Source: Acinetobacter soli (GTDB lineage: Bacteria > Pseudomonadota > Gammaproteobacteria > Pseudomonadales > Moraxellaceae). Taken from it: a stretch of 64,000 bases of DNA. The DNA is taken from NCBI RefSeq assembly GCF_000760595.1, contig NZ_BBNM01000001.1:310001-374000 (forward strand). The letters run 5' to 3'. Position 1 is the first letter of the stretch. Each line of letters opens with the position of its first letter. The position numbers and the translations under genes were made by a program. Under the pieces are notes generated by a model that saw only the letters and a list, made by a program, of their open reading frames with translations, was not told the DNA's origin and ran no database searches. Positions 27,596 to 36,015 of the stretch are shown here, piece by piece.

Positions 27596-28570
27596 ATGTC
27601 AAATCTCACCTTGGCTCAATACCTACAACAAAAAAATGGGAATTTGACACCTGAGTTGGCACAAGTGATTGAAACAATTACAAATGCTTGTAAAGAAATT
27701 GATCAAGCCATTCAAAAAGGAGCATTGGCCGATCTGCTTGGAAGCGCAGGTAACGAAAATGTTCAGGGTGAAACGCAGAAAAAACTCGATGTGTTATCAA
27801 ATGATCTTTTGCTTGATGCCCTTCAAGCACACCCTCAGGTAGGTGGCCTTGCATCGGAAGAGCTGGACGATTTTACCCCAGGTCATCAAGATGGCAAGTA
27901 CTTGGTTTTGTTTGATCCTTTAGATGGATCAAGCAACATTGATATCAATATGTGCGTCGGCACTATTTTTTCGGTTTTACCTGCCAAACAAGCAGTGACG
28001 CAAGCTGCTGACTTCATGCAGCCTGGTACAGCTCAGGTTGCTGCCGGTTATGTTATGTATGGGCCTTCAACTATGATGGCGCTTACCTTTGGTGCAGGCG
28101 TAGACTTCTTCACTTTCGATATCGAAAGCCGTGAGTTTATCTTGACGACTGCGTCGGTTAAAGTTAATGCGGATACTCAAGAATTCGCTATTAACGCTTC
28201 GAACCAACGTCACTGGGAAGCACCAGTTAAACGTTATATCGATGAGTTGCTTGCAGGAAAAACGTCGGTTCGCGGTAAAGATTTCAATATGCGCTGGATC
28301 GCATGTATGGTGGCAGATGTTCATCGTATTTTATGCCGTACTGGTATCTTTATGTATCCATACGATTTGAAAGATCCAAGCTCAGCTGGACGTTTACGTC
28401 TCATGTATGAAGCCAATCCAATGAGCTTTATTATTGAACAAGCAGGCGGTGCAGCAACCACGGGTCGCGTGCGTATCATGGAAATCGAGCCAAACGATCT
28501 TCATCAGCGCGTTCCTGTCATTATCGGCTCAAAAAATGAAGTCGATCTTGTGACCGGTTATCATCAGTAA
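27596..28570 (+). CDS. fbp: Class I fructose-1,6-bisphosphatase
   Basis: Gluconeogenic enzyme hydrolysing fructose-1,6-bisphosphate; cytoplasmic, 324 aa. The metal-binding signature [15 protein letters not shown] lies near residue 103, and the substrate site includes YMYGPSTMM and the C-terminal [24 protein letters not shown] precedes the ATG. Acinetobacter species generally grow on acids rather than sugars by glycolysis, so this enzyme is expected to be important. Stands alone, about 50 nt before the methyltransferase. Confidence 0.95.
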   Translation: MSNLTLAQYLQQKNGNLTPELAQVIETITNACKEIDQAIQKGALADLLGSAGNENVQGETQKKLDVLSNDLLLDALQAHPQVGGLASEELDDFTPGHQDGKYLVLFDPLDGSSNIDINMCVGTIFSVLPAKQAVTQAADFMQPGTAQVAAGYVMYGPSTMMALTFGAGVDFFTFDIESREFILTTASVKVNADTQEFAINASNQRHWEAPVKRYIDELLAGKTSVRGKDFNMRWIACMVADVHRILCRTGIFMYPYDLKDPSSAGRLRLMYEANPMSFIIEQAGGAATTGRVRIMEIEPNDLHQRVPVIIGSKNEVDLVTGYHQ

Positions 28571-28579
28571 TTTTATCAG

Positions 28580-28607
28580 ACTGTGATGTCAGTTTTGGCA
28601 TCACAGT
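28580..28607 (+). terminator. Hairpin between fbp and the methyltransferase
   Basis: 9-bp stem ACTGTGATG/CATCACAGT with a 10-nt loop and only a short T-rich tail (GGACTTTTA). A weak terminator or processing hairpin. Confidence 0.5.
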
Positions 28608-28619
28608 GGACTTTTATAT

Positions 28620-29396
28620 ATGTCGATTATTTATCTTGAATCTAAAGATAACCCCAAAATTAAACATTTACGCGGGCTGATCGAACAGCAAGCTTTTCGT
28701 AAAAAGAACCGTCAAACTGTACTTGAAGGCACACATTTATGTTTGTCTTGGTTACAGCAACAACGCAAAATTAACAGCATTTTTACCACTGAAGCCGCAT
28801 TAAAACATCCAGATTTTGACGCCATCGCAGCGCAATATACTGGCCACGTGTTTATTTTAGCAGAAAGTTTGTATCGCGATTTAAGTACGCTTGGTACCTC
28901 ACTGGCATGTTTGGCGATTATCGACTTACCTCAATCAAGTCAGGCCATCGATTTTTCTCAAGATACACTTATTTTGGAAAACATTCAGGATCCAGGCAAT
29001 GTCGGAACGTTGCTTCGCTCTGCAGCGGCGGCCAATATTAAGCAAGTTATTTGCACCAAAGGTTCGGCATCTTTATGGTCACCTCGCGTGTTACGAGCCG
29101 GGATGGGTGCACATTTTAGTCTGTATACCTTTGAAAACGTTGCGCTTGATGTTGTACTTGATCAGTTTAAAATTCCGGTCTATGTGACCAGCTCGCACGA
29201 GGCGACCAGCATCTATGATCAAGATTTAACCCAACCTTGTGTCTGGATATTAGGGAATGAAGGTCAGGGTGTTTCAGATTATGCACTTGCCCATGCGCAA
29301 AGTGTCACCATTCCGCAGCCGGGTGGTCAGGAATCCTTAAATGTGGCCATTGCAGGCTCTATCTGTTTTTTTGAAATGGTTCGCCAACGACTGTAG
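28620..29396 (+). CDS. SpoU/TrmH-family RNA 2'-O-methyltransferase
   Basis: SAM-dependent RNA ribose methyltransferase with the trefoil-knot (SPOUT) fold, 258 aa. Motif 1 is ENIQDPGNVGTLLRSA near residue 121, motif 2 WILGNEGQGVS near 210, and motif 3 IPQPGGQESLNVAIAGS near 230. The N-terminal ~90 residues are the RNA-binding SpoU_sub_bind-type domain. It could act on tRNA or 23S rRNA; the target is not evident. Likely separate from fbp because a hairpin intervenes. Confidence 0.88.
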   Translation: MSIIYLESKDNPKIKHLRGLIEQQAFRKKNRQTVLEGTHLCLSWLQQQRKINSIFTTEAALKHPDFDAIAAQYTGHVFILAESLYRDLSTLGTSLACLAIIDLPQSSQAIDFSQDTLILENIQDPGNVGTLLRSAAAANIKQVICTKGSASLWSPRVLRAGMGAHFSLYTFENVALDVVLDQFKIPVYVTSSHEATSIYDQDLTQPCVWILGNEGQGVSDYALAHAQSVTIPQPGGQESLNVAIAGSICFFEMVRQRL

Positions 29397-29475
29397 AAAC
29401 GTTAATTTATATTAAAGTCTCTCTTTTATCGAATAAAATCATTTAGACTGTATGTAAATAACTGTTGATGTTGTC

Positions 29476-29499
29476 AACCTATTCTTCTTATTGAGCGTT
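29476..29499 (+). promoter_or_regulatory. Candidate ECF-type promoter of the sigma operon
   Basis: AACC at 29476-29479 and CGTT at 29496-29499 are separated by 16 nt. AAC in the -35 and CGT in the -10 with this spacing are the general ECF sigma promoter pattern, and it lies about 40 nt before the sigma-factor ATG. No good sigma70 -35/-10 pair competes at this place. Autoregulation is inferred, not shown. Confidence 0.4.
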
Positions 29500-29538
29500 A
29501 TATAGAACATGTAACCAGATAGGAAGAATGGGGATCGA

Positions 29539-30177
29539 ATGACAGGATTTTCCATCTCTATGGATTTAGCGCCCAAACAGTCTCGAACTGAACGCAGTAC
29601 CCATGAAGGTACTGCCGAACAACGTCTTAAGTTTTTTATGCAAGATGTGAGCGGTCGTGCGCTTGTCATGATGGAAAGTGCCACTCAAGGTCAGCAAGGC
29701 ATTGCCATGGATCTGGTACAAGAAGCGTTTATTTCGCTTCACAAGTCTTACGCAGACAAGAGTATCGATGAATGGTATCCTCTTTTTTACACCATACTGA
29801 ATAATAAATTACAGGACTGGCGGCGTAAGGAAGCCCGAAGGTCTAACCCGTTTTCTTTTTTTAAAAAAGTCAGTTTAGATTCCGACGACGAAATAACTGA
29901 TGTTGTTGATGAAACAACACCTAATCCTTTTGACTTTCTGGATCAAGCCGTAACCATTGAAGAGATTCAAGACGCCATCAGCAAACTACCTGTTCGACAA
30001 CAACAGGCGTTTATGTTGCGTGCTTGGGAAGGGTTTGATACTCAAACCACTGCTCAGATCATGAATTGCACAGAGGGAAGCGTAAAAACGCATTACCATC
30101 GCGCTATTCAGGGTTTACGCGCTTCGTTAGCTCATTTAAATCCATCTTTGGGAGGTTCATCAGATGAATCAAGATGA
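29539..30177 (+). CDS. ECF-type RNA polymerase sigma factor
   Basis: Two-domain (sigma2 and sigma4) alternative sigma factor, 212 aa. Region 2 is visible around DLVQEAFISLHKSYADKS... with the DNA-melting NNKLQDWRRKEARR, and region 4 as LPVRQQQAFMLRAWEGFDTQTTAQIMNCTEGSVKTHYHRAIQGLR, split into HTH helices. The linker (about residues 105-145) is acidic and longer than usual. The next gene overlaps it by 14 nt and looks like a membrane anti-sigma factor. From memory, a similar Acinetobacter three-gene set has been described under the names SigAb/AabA/AabB with a link to copper; I could not check this here. Confidence 0.88.
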   Translation: MTGFSISMDLAPKQSRTERSTHEGTAEQRLKFFMQDVSGRALVMMESATQGQQGIAMDLVQEAFISLHKSYADKSIDEWYPLFYTILNNKLQDWRRKEARRSNPFSFFKKVSLDSDDEITDVVDETTPNPFDFLDQAVTIEEIQDAISKLPVRQQQAFMLRAWEGFDTQTTAQIMNCTEGSVKTHYHRAIQGLRASLAHLNPSLGGSSDESR

Positions 30178-30484
30178 TTTCACAAAGCGTGTGACGTCTA
30201 AGCTTGATGGACTCGCACGTCATCATAAAAACAAAGCTGTTGTCATGACCCATGTTCTTGAAAAAATCAAAGAAGAACCAAAGTCATACTATAGCGTGTG
30301 GAAAATGTCAGGTTTTGCACTGGCCGCAGCAATCACAGGTTTTGTGATTTTACCAAGCTCGTTTGATCTGACTGAAAAACCACAAAATCAAGTCATTGTG
30401 ACACCAAAACTTTCGCCGCAAATGGTGGAAGATTTTGAAATGCTAAGTGTACTTGGCGAAGATAAGGTGCCTCATGGTAGCTAA
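30164..30484 (+). CDS. Putative membrane anti-sigma factor
   Basis: A 106-aa protein with a ~45-residue polar, basic N-terminus, one TM (about residues 48-66, MSGFALAAAITGFVILP) and a short periplasmic tail. That topology and its place, overlapping the sigma gene by 14 nt behind a strong GGGAGG site, fit an anti-sigma factor that sequesters its sigma at the membrane. It lacks the zinc-binding HxxxCxxC of ZAS anti-sigma proteins, so the identity rests on context. It overlaps the next gene by 11 nt. Confidence 0.65.
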   Translation: MNQDDFTKRVTSKLDGLARHHKNKAVVMTHVLEKIKEEPKSYYSVWKMSGFALAAAITGFVILPSSFDLTEKPQNQVIVTPKLSPQMVEDFEMLSVLGEDKVPHGS

Positions 30485-30875
30485 ACGACTCGCCATTGCC
30501 CTATGTGCTTTAAGCTTTCTGCAAACCAGCTTTGCAGGATTCGAGCGTTTTTGGTTTTTTTCCAAAGATGCCAATACGCAAGTCAATGAAACCTGGGATG
30601 CACTTTCCGATGACGAACAACGTGCACTCATACAGCGCTACCAATCGCTGAAAGAGGCACCAAAAGATAAAAAAATTGATTTGCAGCAGCGTATGGACTG
30701 GTTCACTCAGCTTCCAGAGCAAGAAAAACAAAAAATGCGAGATACTTGGCAAAAAATGAGTACTCAAGAACGCAACGATTTAAGAAAACGTATGCAAAAT
30801 GCCAGTATGGAAGAGCGTACTCAAATTCGTGAAGAATACATTCATAAGTATCTGACGACCGCCGACCCGCAATAA
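30474..30875 (+). CDS. Secreted DUF3106-like helical protein, third gene of the sigma operon
   Basis: 133 aa with a signal peptide (MVAKRLAIALCALSFLQTSFA), then a charged, repetitive, all-helical body: WDALSDDEQRALIQRY, WFTQLPEQEKQKMRDTW, MSTQERNDLRKRM, MSMEERTQIRE-like turns. This pattern resembles DUF3106 proteins, which often accompany ECF sigma genes. I chose the ATG at 30474, after AAGGTG, because it starts the signal peptide; it overlaps the anti-sigma gene by 11 nt. As a periplasmic partner it could sense envelope stress or metal, but this is inference. Ends before a bidirectional terminator. Confidence 0.75.
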   Translation: MVAKRLAIALCALSFLQTSFAGFERFWFFSKDANTQVNETWDALSDDEQRALIQRYQSLKEAPKDKKIDLQQRMDWFTQLPEQEKQKMRDTWQKMSTQERNDLRKRMQNASMEERTQIREEYIHKYLTTADPQ

Positions 30876-30892
30876 TACAGCGATATAACAAA

Positions 30893-30919
30893 AAAGAGGT
30901 CGATTGACCTCTTTCTTAC
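30893..30919. terminator. Bidirectional terminator between the sigma operon and the CSLREA genes
   Basis: 9-bp perfect stem AAAGAGGTC/GACCTCTTT with a GATT loop, A-rich before and T-rich after, between convergent transcripts. Confidence 0.85.
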
Positions 30920-30932
30920 TTTTAGAAGTTGA

Positions 30933-33341
30933 CTATTTGAAGCGTCTGTATAGCGCAAGCCCCATAAGACCAATTACGCCGAATACACCAAGACTGCCAC
31001 CCCCACCGCGACTGTCATTGGTTGTTGTTGCGGTATTGACCAGTTTGACTGTCGCTTGTTCAGACTTTAGACCTTCAGCATCGTAAATCACATATTTGAA
31101 GGAATAATTAAATGGGCTGAAGTTGTTTTTTACCTGTATACGCAGATTACCGCCATAACAAAGATTAGCAATATCATCACCCGGACAGTTACCTGTTCGG
31201 TCTGCTGCAATGGTAATACCTGATGGGACATCAATTAAACTTACTGCAAGCTCTGCCCCGTCATCGTTGCGATAAAATTTTGGTTTATTTGGATTTGACG
31301 TTAAGGTTGAACTTGGCCCATCGCCATCATCACTGTCATTGCTCAACAGATTAACGCTAATTTCTTGACTGCTGCCATATTGCAGACTGTACTCATCATC
31401 TTTTGCAATGGGTTTAATATTGACAAACTGTGCAAATAACAATCCAGATGACTGACTACTCGAATCCGTTTTTGACGTTAATGTATATTGGCAAATGTTG
31501 TATTCATCGGCTTGTGTAATGGTATCGTCTTTACGTGAAATAATGATCCGTTTTAAAGTCGGATTCCATTCACACTGTAAATTTGCGTCGTCTCTTAATT
31601 TGATTACGCTTGCGGTACTGCTTGAGTTATTCAATGTACCAATTCCAAAACGTTGCACGCTTACATTATAATTTTCCAGATTTAATGGCTGGATTTCATG
31701 CGCGGCGTTTTCATTGGCAAAACTTTTTGCAAACGGATCGACGTAAATTGCACGGTACTTTAAATTGGCTTTGGTATTGGTCACCAAGTCACTGTATTTT
31801 TGAAATTCATCGCGATATAACGGTAAAAACTTCGGATCTGTGGCACTGTCTTCAATCAGTTTCTTATAGGAATCCCTTAAGGTTTCATAACCTGAATTAG
31901 TATTTGTGAATAAATCGACCAATGATGTATTGGTTAGATTTTTTAAATCACTTGCGGTCAGTTTTAACAATTCAATCGAACCGATATCACAGCTATTGGC
32001 AGCAGCGGGATTCAGCAATAACGTCGCATCGGTAATCCGCTGAATACCACGTTGATCATTTTTGGCATTACAACTGGTCGAGCCGACATCAACCAAATCG
32101 CTTTGATTTTGATTATTTCTTGGAAAATATACAGGTAAGTAATTGGTATTTTTATCACCTGCACGTAAATCTTCGAACAGGCTTGAGAAGCTGGTGGTAC
32201 TCACATCGATGGTATTGTGCTGTGTAGCTAAAACCTCATTACCGACATCACACTGCCCTTCTTTTGCAGCAGACAAAACCAGCGCATTATAAGATAAATT
32301 TAAACCGGTCGAAGTTTCTGATTTGGCATCACCGTATGCATAACGGCATGATTTTCCAGTATTTGCAAATAAAGCATTCAGGGTTAGTCTCTTGGTACCA
32401 GTCTTGTCGTATAAAAAGGTACTAAATGCTGTGTTTTTAACAATCGTGTTATTTTCAAGGGTTAAATTGGAGCTGGCATCAAGATTACTCGATTGCGAGT
32501 TTGATTGATCACTGCTGAATTTTATAATACTGCCAGAAGTCGGATTGGCAGTGTTGAGTGCAATCGTGTTAGCAGTTAAAGTTGCTGTGGGCGTTCCACA
32601 AAAGGTCAGTACACTGTCACTCGATGCACTGCCATTTTGTATAATGCTGTTATTGGTCAGCGTGAGAGTGCGTGGATTAAGCACACCGAAGTCACGGCAT
32701 GCCATGCCCAGTACTGCATTGGTTGATGCTGTATTTCCCTGAATAAGACTATTACTGATCGTCACGGCACTGGTGCCATTTTCAAGATAAATTGCGCCAC
32801 CATTGGCTGCGCTCGAGTTGAGGATATTTACCCGATTGAGCGTGGTCGATCCGCCTAAATAAAGCGCTCCCCCACGATCCGAACTACGGCCCTGACGTAA
32901 CTCGAGATCATTCAAAGTGAGTGCAGATTTCGCATTGGTGGTATTTAAAATACGTACATTATTTTGTCCTGAAATCACAGTTTTCACTGCGGTCAGTGCA
33001 GGATACTGCTGGGTGATGGCATCTTTTTGCGTATAATCGAGCGCCTCTTTTCCTTTAATAATCACCTGTGAAGTCGGTACCAGCTCGGAACTCAAATTAT
33101 ACGTTCCCGCTTCAAGCTGGATGGTATCGGTGCTAGATGCAACGGTATTTCCAGCCGAACATCCACCATAGGATTTATTGGCTGCCGCGGCTTTAAGCGC
33201 CATGCGTAGTGAACATTTGGCACTTGAGTCACTGTCGATATCTTCAAAGGTATTCACGTATATGGTTTTATCTTCTGCTGCCATGAGTGACATGGCTGAT
33301 AAAATCATTAATGTCAGTATTCCTTTTTTATAATTCTGCAT
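30933..33341 (-). CDS. Large CSLREA-like surface protein with GlyGly-CTERM tail
   Basis: 802-aa secreted protein. Signal peptide at residues 1-22, then an N-terminal CSLR motif (KCSLRMALKAA near residue 42; the second half of CSLREA is altered), followed by about 350 residues of repeating N-rich strands (NSLIQGNTAS, NNTIVKNTAF) typical of a right-handed beta-helix. The C-terminus ends with GGGGSLGVFGVIGLMGLALYRRFK: Gly-rich stretch, TM, basic end. This is the GlyGly-CTERM sorting signal processed by rhombosortase, a route tied to type II secretion. It is 14 nt downstream of a paralogue, so the two form an operon. Adhesin or secreted-enzyme role unproven. Confidence 0.8.
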   Translation of the reverse strand: MQNYKKGILTLMILSAMSLMAAEDKTIYVNTFEDIDSDSSAKCSLRMALKAAAANKSYGGCSAGNTVASSTDTIQLEAGTYNLSSELVPTSQVIIKGKEALDYTQKDAITQQYPALTAVKTVISGQNNVRILNTTNAKSALTLNDLELRQGRSSDRGGALYLGGSTTLNRVNILNSSAANGGAIYLENGTSAVTISNSLIQGNTASTNAVLGMACRDFGVLNPRTLTLTNNSIIQNGSASSDSVLTFCGTPTATLTANTIALNTANPTSGSIIKFSSDQSNSQSSNLDASSNLTLENNTIVKNTAFSTFLYDKTGTKRLTLNALFANTGKSCRYAYGDAKSETSTGLNLSYNALVLSAAKEGQCDVGNEVLATQHNTIDVSTTSFSSLFEDLRAGDKNTNYLPVYFPRNNQNQSDLVDVGSTSCNAKNDQRGIQRITDATLLLNPAAANSCDIGSIELLKLTASDLKNLTNTSLVDLFTNTNSGYETLRDSYKKLIEDSATDPKFLPLYRDEFQKYSDLVTNTKANLKYRAIYVDPFAKSFANENAAHEIQPLNLENYNVSVQRFGIGTLNNSSSTASVIKLRDDANLQCEWNPTLKRIIISRKDDTITQADEYNICQYTLTSKTDSSSQSSGLLFAQFVNIKPIAKDDEYSLQYGSSQEISVNLLSNDSDDGDGPSSTLTSNPNKPKFYRNDDGAELAVSLIDVPSGITIAADRTGNCPGDDIANLCYGGNLRIQVKNNFSPFNYSFKYVIYDAEGLKSEQATVKLVNTATTTNDSRGGGGSLGVFGVIGLMGLALYRRFK

Positions 33342-33355
33342 GATTCATCCTTTTC

Positions 33356-35173
33356 TTACTGCTGACGTTTCCGACGCCACATCATCAATCCACTCAATAC
33401 GATCAAGCTTCCCCAGCCGAAACTACCACCACCACCTGTACTGACTTTTTTATCTTCGAAGGTGTTGGGCGGGTTTTGTACAATACGCACAGGAATATCG
33501 ATATACTTGCTGTTGGTCGACGAACTAAAACGGCTAAATGTGGTTACAACACGGATTTTAAATTCATCTGTTCCGTGCCAGTTGCCATTGGGTGTGTAAA
33601 CCACATTTCCATCCTGATCGAGCGTTAACGCTCCCTTAGATGGCGTATTGGTTTGTATAACGCCCAAACAACCGACTTGCCATGCTTTACCGTCTGTACG
33701 TTTTCCTAAAATAGCCTCGCACGCACTCGCCGGAACTAATTCCCCATCTGTGAGTTGTTCTGCAATCGAAAATTTTGCCTGTTCACCATATAATATATCA
33801 CTTCCCACAGTAGCGATTGATGAGGTGTCGATGACGAGTTCAATGGCACCCAAGTCACATGATTGATTACTACTACGAGATTTACCACGCTGATCGACTG
33901 ATTCACATGCACCCGTGCCACTAATACGACCACGATTCACAATCAAAGAGTCATCTAAACTGTTGTAGCTAAGCAATAAGCGCGGTCTAAAAAAACCTAA
34001 AAAGGTCATACTCGGTGTAGCAAACGGACACAGTAATCCTTCAGCCGGTGCGAGTGTACATTTTCCTTCTACACTCGAGCCTGCAAATAGTTTTACAGCA
34101 CCGAGATTAATATTGGGTGCATTACTTGAACCCGATCTACAGTCAGAATTCACCAGATTATTTTGAATCAAGCTTTTGTCAGAGCTTGTAAAGGTACAGT
34201 TCTTGGCAGTTTGTAATACTTCGTTTTGAACAATCCCGTTTTCAACCACAATACTATTGGCTAAATAGGCATTGCCAAGCGGCGCATCGAAATAGATACC
34301 TAAAGAGTTGCGTACCAATGTGTTATTATTCAAACTCTGGCCATCACGTAAATTGATGAGATAGCCCGTGTTTTTAAGGATTGTCGAATTTTTTACACCA
34401 TATAACCCCGAACTAAAAAAACCCGCTGTAAGATCATCGCTAAACTTTGCTGCGCTAAAAAATAATGTCGGTGTCGTTGTAGTCGTTGTAGTGTTGTCTC
34501 GCACAACCGATTGAGTCATCACGAATCGGGGAAGATCACTGTAAATCACGGCGCCTTGGCTGGCAGTATTATTTTGCATCAAACTATTGATAATGGTGAC
34601 TGATCCACTGGATTTATCTGTAGTTGATGCTTGTGCGTTATAAATTGCGCCACCCAAATTCGCATATCCATTTTTAAGCGTCACATAACTTAAAACGAGT
34701 GTCTCTTGGTTGTATATCAAACCACCCTGAGCAATACCACAATCTTTGGCACAGCCATCCAGATTCACTTCTGTGAGCTGAACATTATATTGCTCATTCT
34801 GGGTACTATCATCACGGATTCGAAAAATCTGATCAGCCCCTGTCATTTTGATGGTGGCATTATTCAAACCTAGCTGATTGGTAATAGTCGTGTCGTAAGT
34901 GGTTTTAATTTGCAATGCTTTTTTAATTTCAATTTTGCTTTTTAATTCATAGGTTTTACTTTTTTCAAGCAAAATAACCGGGTTGCTGTCTTTGCCCCCG
35001 CATCCATTGTAGCCTGATTCAGGCGACCCTCTATTAATGTACTCCACAGCTTCACGTAGCGAGCACAATTGGTCATCTTTCACTTCATCCGCTGTGGTGT
35101 TTACTATAATACTGTCACAGTACGCATGCCCCGCAATACACAACAAGCCAATGCCTAAGCCCTGCTTGAGCAT
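33356..35173 (-). CDS. CSLREA-domain surface protein with GlyGly-CTERM tail
   Basis: 605-aa secreted protein, first gene of a two-gene operon. Signal peptide (about residues 1-19, ending HAYC/D region), then the exact CSLREA motif (DQLCSLREAVEYI near residue 38) and a beta-helix-like stretch with repeated N-x-S/T turns (NSLMQNNTASQ, NSTILKNTG). The end is GGGGSFGWGSLIVLSGLMMWRRKRQQ, a classic GlyGly-CTERM anchor: Gly run, TM, Arg-rich tail. It resembles the downstream 802-aa protein in layout but not closely in sequence. A good AAGGAG site precedes the ATG. Substrate for a rhombosortase encoded elsewhere is inferred. Confidence 0.82.
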   Translation of the reverse strand: MLKQGLGIGLLCIAGHAYCDSIIVNTTADEVKDDQLCSLREAVEYINRGSPESGYNGCGGKDSNPVILLEKSKTYELKSKIEIKKALQIKTTYDTTITNQLGLNNATIKMTGADQIFRIRDDSTQNEQYNVQLTEVNLDGCAKDCGIAQGGLIYNQETLVLSYVTLKNGYANLGGAIYNAQASTTDKSSGSVTIINSLMQNNTASQGAVIYSDLPRFVMTQSVVRDNTTTTTTTPTLFFSAAKFSDDLTAGFFSSGLYGVKNSTILKNTGYLINLRDGQSLNNNTLVRNSLGIYFDAPLGNAYLANSIVVENGIVQNEVLQTAKNCTFTSSDKSLIQNNLVNSDCRSGSSNAPNINLGAVKLFAGSSVEGKCTLAPAEGLLCPFATPSMTFLGFFRPRLLLSYNSLDDSLIVNRGRISGTGACESVDQRGKSRSSNQSCDLGAIELVIDTSSIATVGSDILYGEQAKFSIAEQLTDGELVPASACEAILGKRTDGKAWQVGCLGVIQTNTPSKGALTLDQDGNVVYTPNGNWHGTDEFKIRVVTTFSRFSSSTNSKYIDIPVRIVQNPPNTFEDKKVSTGGGGSFGWGSLIVLSGLMMWRRKRQQ

Positions 35174-35287
35174 ATTATTCTCCTTAACATTCCATTTTTC
35201 ATTATTTTTTTAAAGTTGCTCTATCCCAACAACTTTGAATTCTTTGCCTACTTTGTCACAGCTAGAGTAATTACTCAAGATCTAATT

Positions 35288-35995
35288 TTAGTGTCGATAT
35301 TCATCTATCAATGCGTAAATCTGACGCAAGGTCGCATTGGATAATTTTGTCTTTTCGCCTTTTAATAATTTTTCAAGCTGGGCAATGGTTTGCAAGAGTA
35401 ATGACGCTTGATGAGGCCCGTGCAAAAGCAAATAGTCTAAAATTTGCGGATCAAATTGCAAACCACGACGCGTCATGGTCGATACTATGAGTGCCTGCCG
35501 ATCGGCATACAAACTACCATTGGGTAATTTTACACTGACTGCCTGCGTAAGACGCGATTGTAAATCCGGTAATTCCAGACGTAGTTCAATCGGGGCAACA
35601 CGTGAAGAAAACACCAATTGTCCGCCCACTTCGTTATTGTAATTAATTAAGTGAAACACAGCTTTTTGCCAATGCGGAACACCACTGATCGATTCGATAT
35701 CATCTAATGCCACAAGATCGTATCGTTCAAGCGAGGTGATGGCTTCAATAGGCGCATCTAAAAGCTCTAACAAAGAGACTTTAATGGCCGACTTTCCAAT
35801 TTCGAGGTAGGAATCACAGATAGCCGAGAGTAAATGGCTTTTACCGGAACCCGCCCCTCCATAAATATAAAAGCGGTTCATTAATCCGGCATGTAACTGG
35901 CGTACGGCGTCAACCACATGTCCCCATCCCGGCCCGGAAAAATCGCTAATGCGGGCATCGAGCTGAGGTTCTATATCCAACTGTAGTTGACGCAT
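35288..35995 (-). CDS. hda: DnaA regulatory inactivator Hda
   Basis: AAA+ DnaA paralogue that, bound to the beta clamp, triggers ATP hydrolysis by DnaA after initiation; 235 aa. The N-terminal QLQLDI is the clamp-binding motif, Walker A is GGAGSGKSH near residue 46-54, and Walker B is LVALDDIESI near 94. It lacks the DNA-binding domain IV of DnaA. It lies 20 nt downstream of the PerM-type permease in the same direction, an arrangement conserved in several gammaproteobacteria with purM/purN divergent. Confidence 0.9.
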   Translation of the reverse strand: MRQLQLDIEPQLDARISDFSGPGWGHVVDAVRQLHAGLMNRFYIYGGAGSGKSHLLSAICDSYLEIGKSAIKVSLLELLDAPIEAITSLERYDLVALDDIESISGVPHWQKAVFHLINYNNEVGGQLVFSSRVAPIELRLELPDLQSRLTQAVSVKLPNGSLYADRQALIVSTMTRRGLQFDPQILDYLLLHGPHQASLLLQTIAQLEKLLKGEKTKLSNATLRQIYALIDEYRH

Positions 35996-36015
35996 AAATC
36001 CAATAGACCTTCGTG

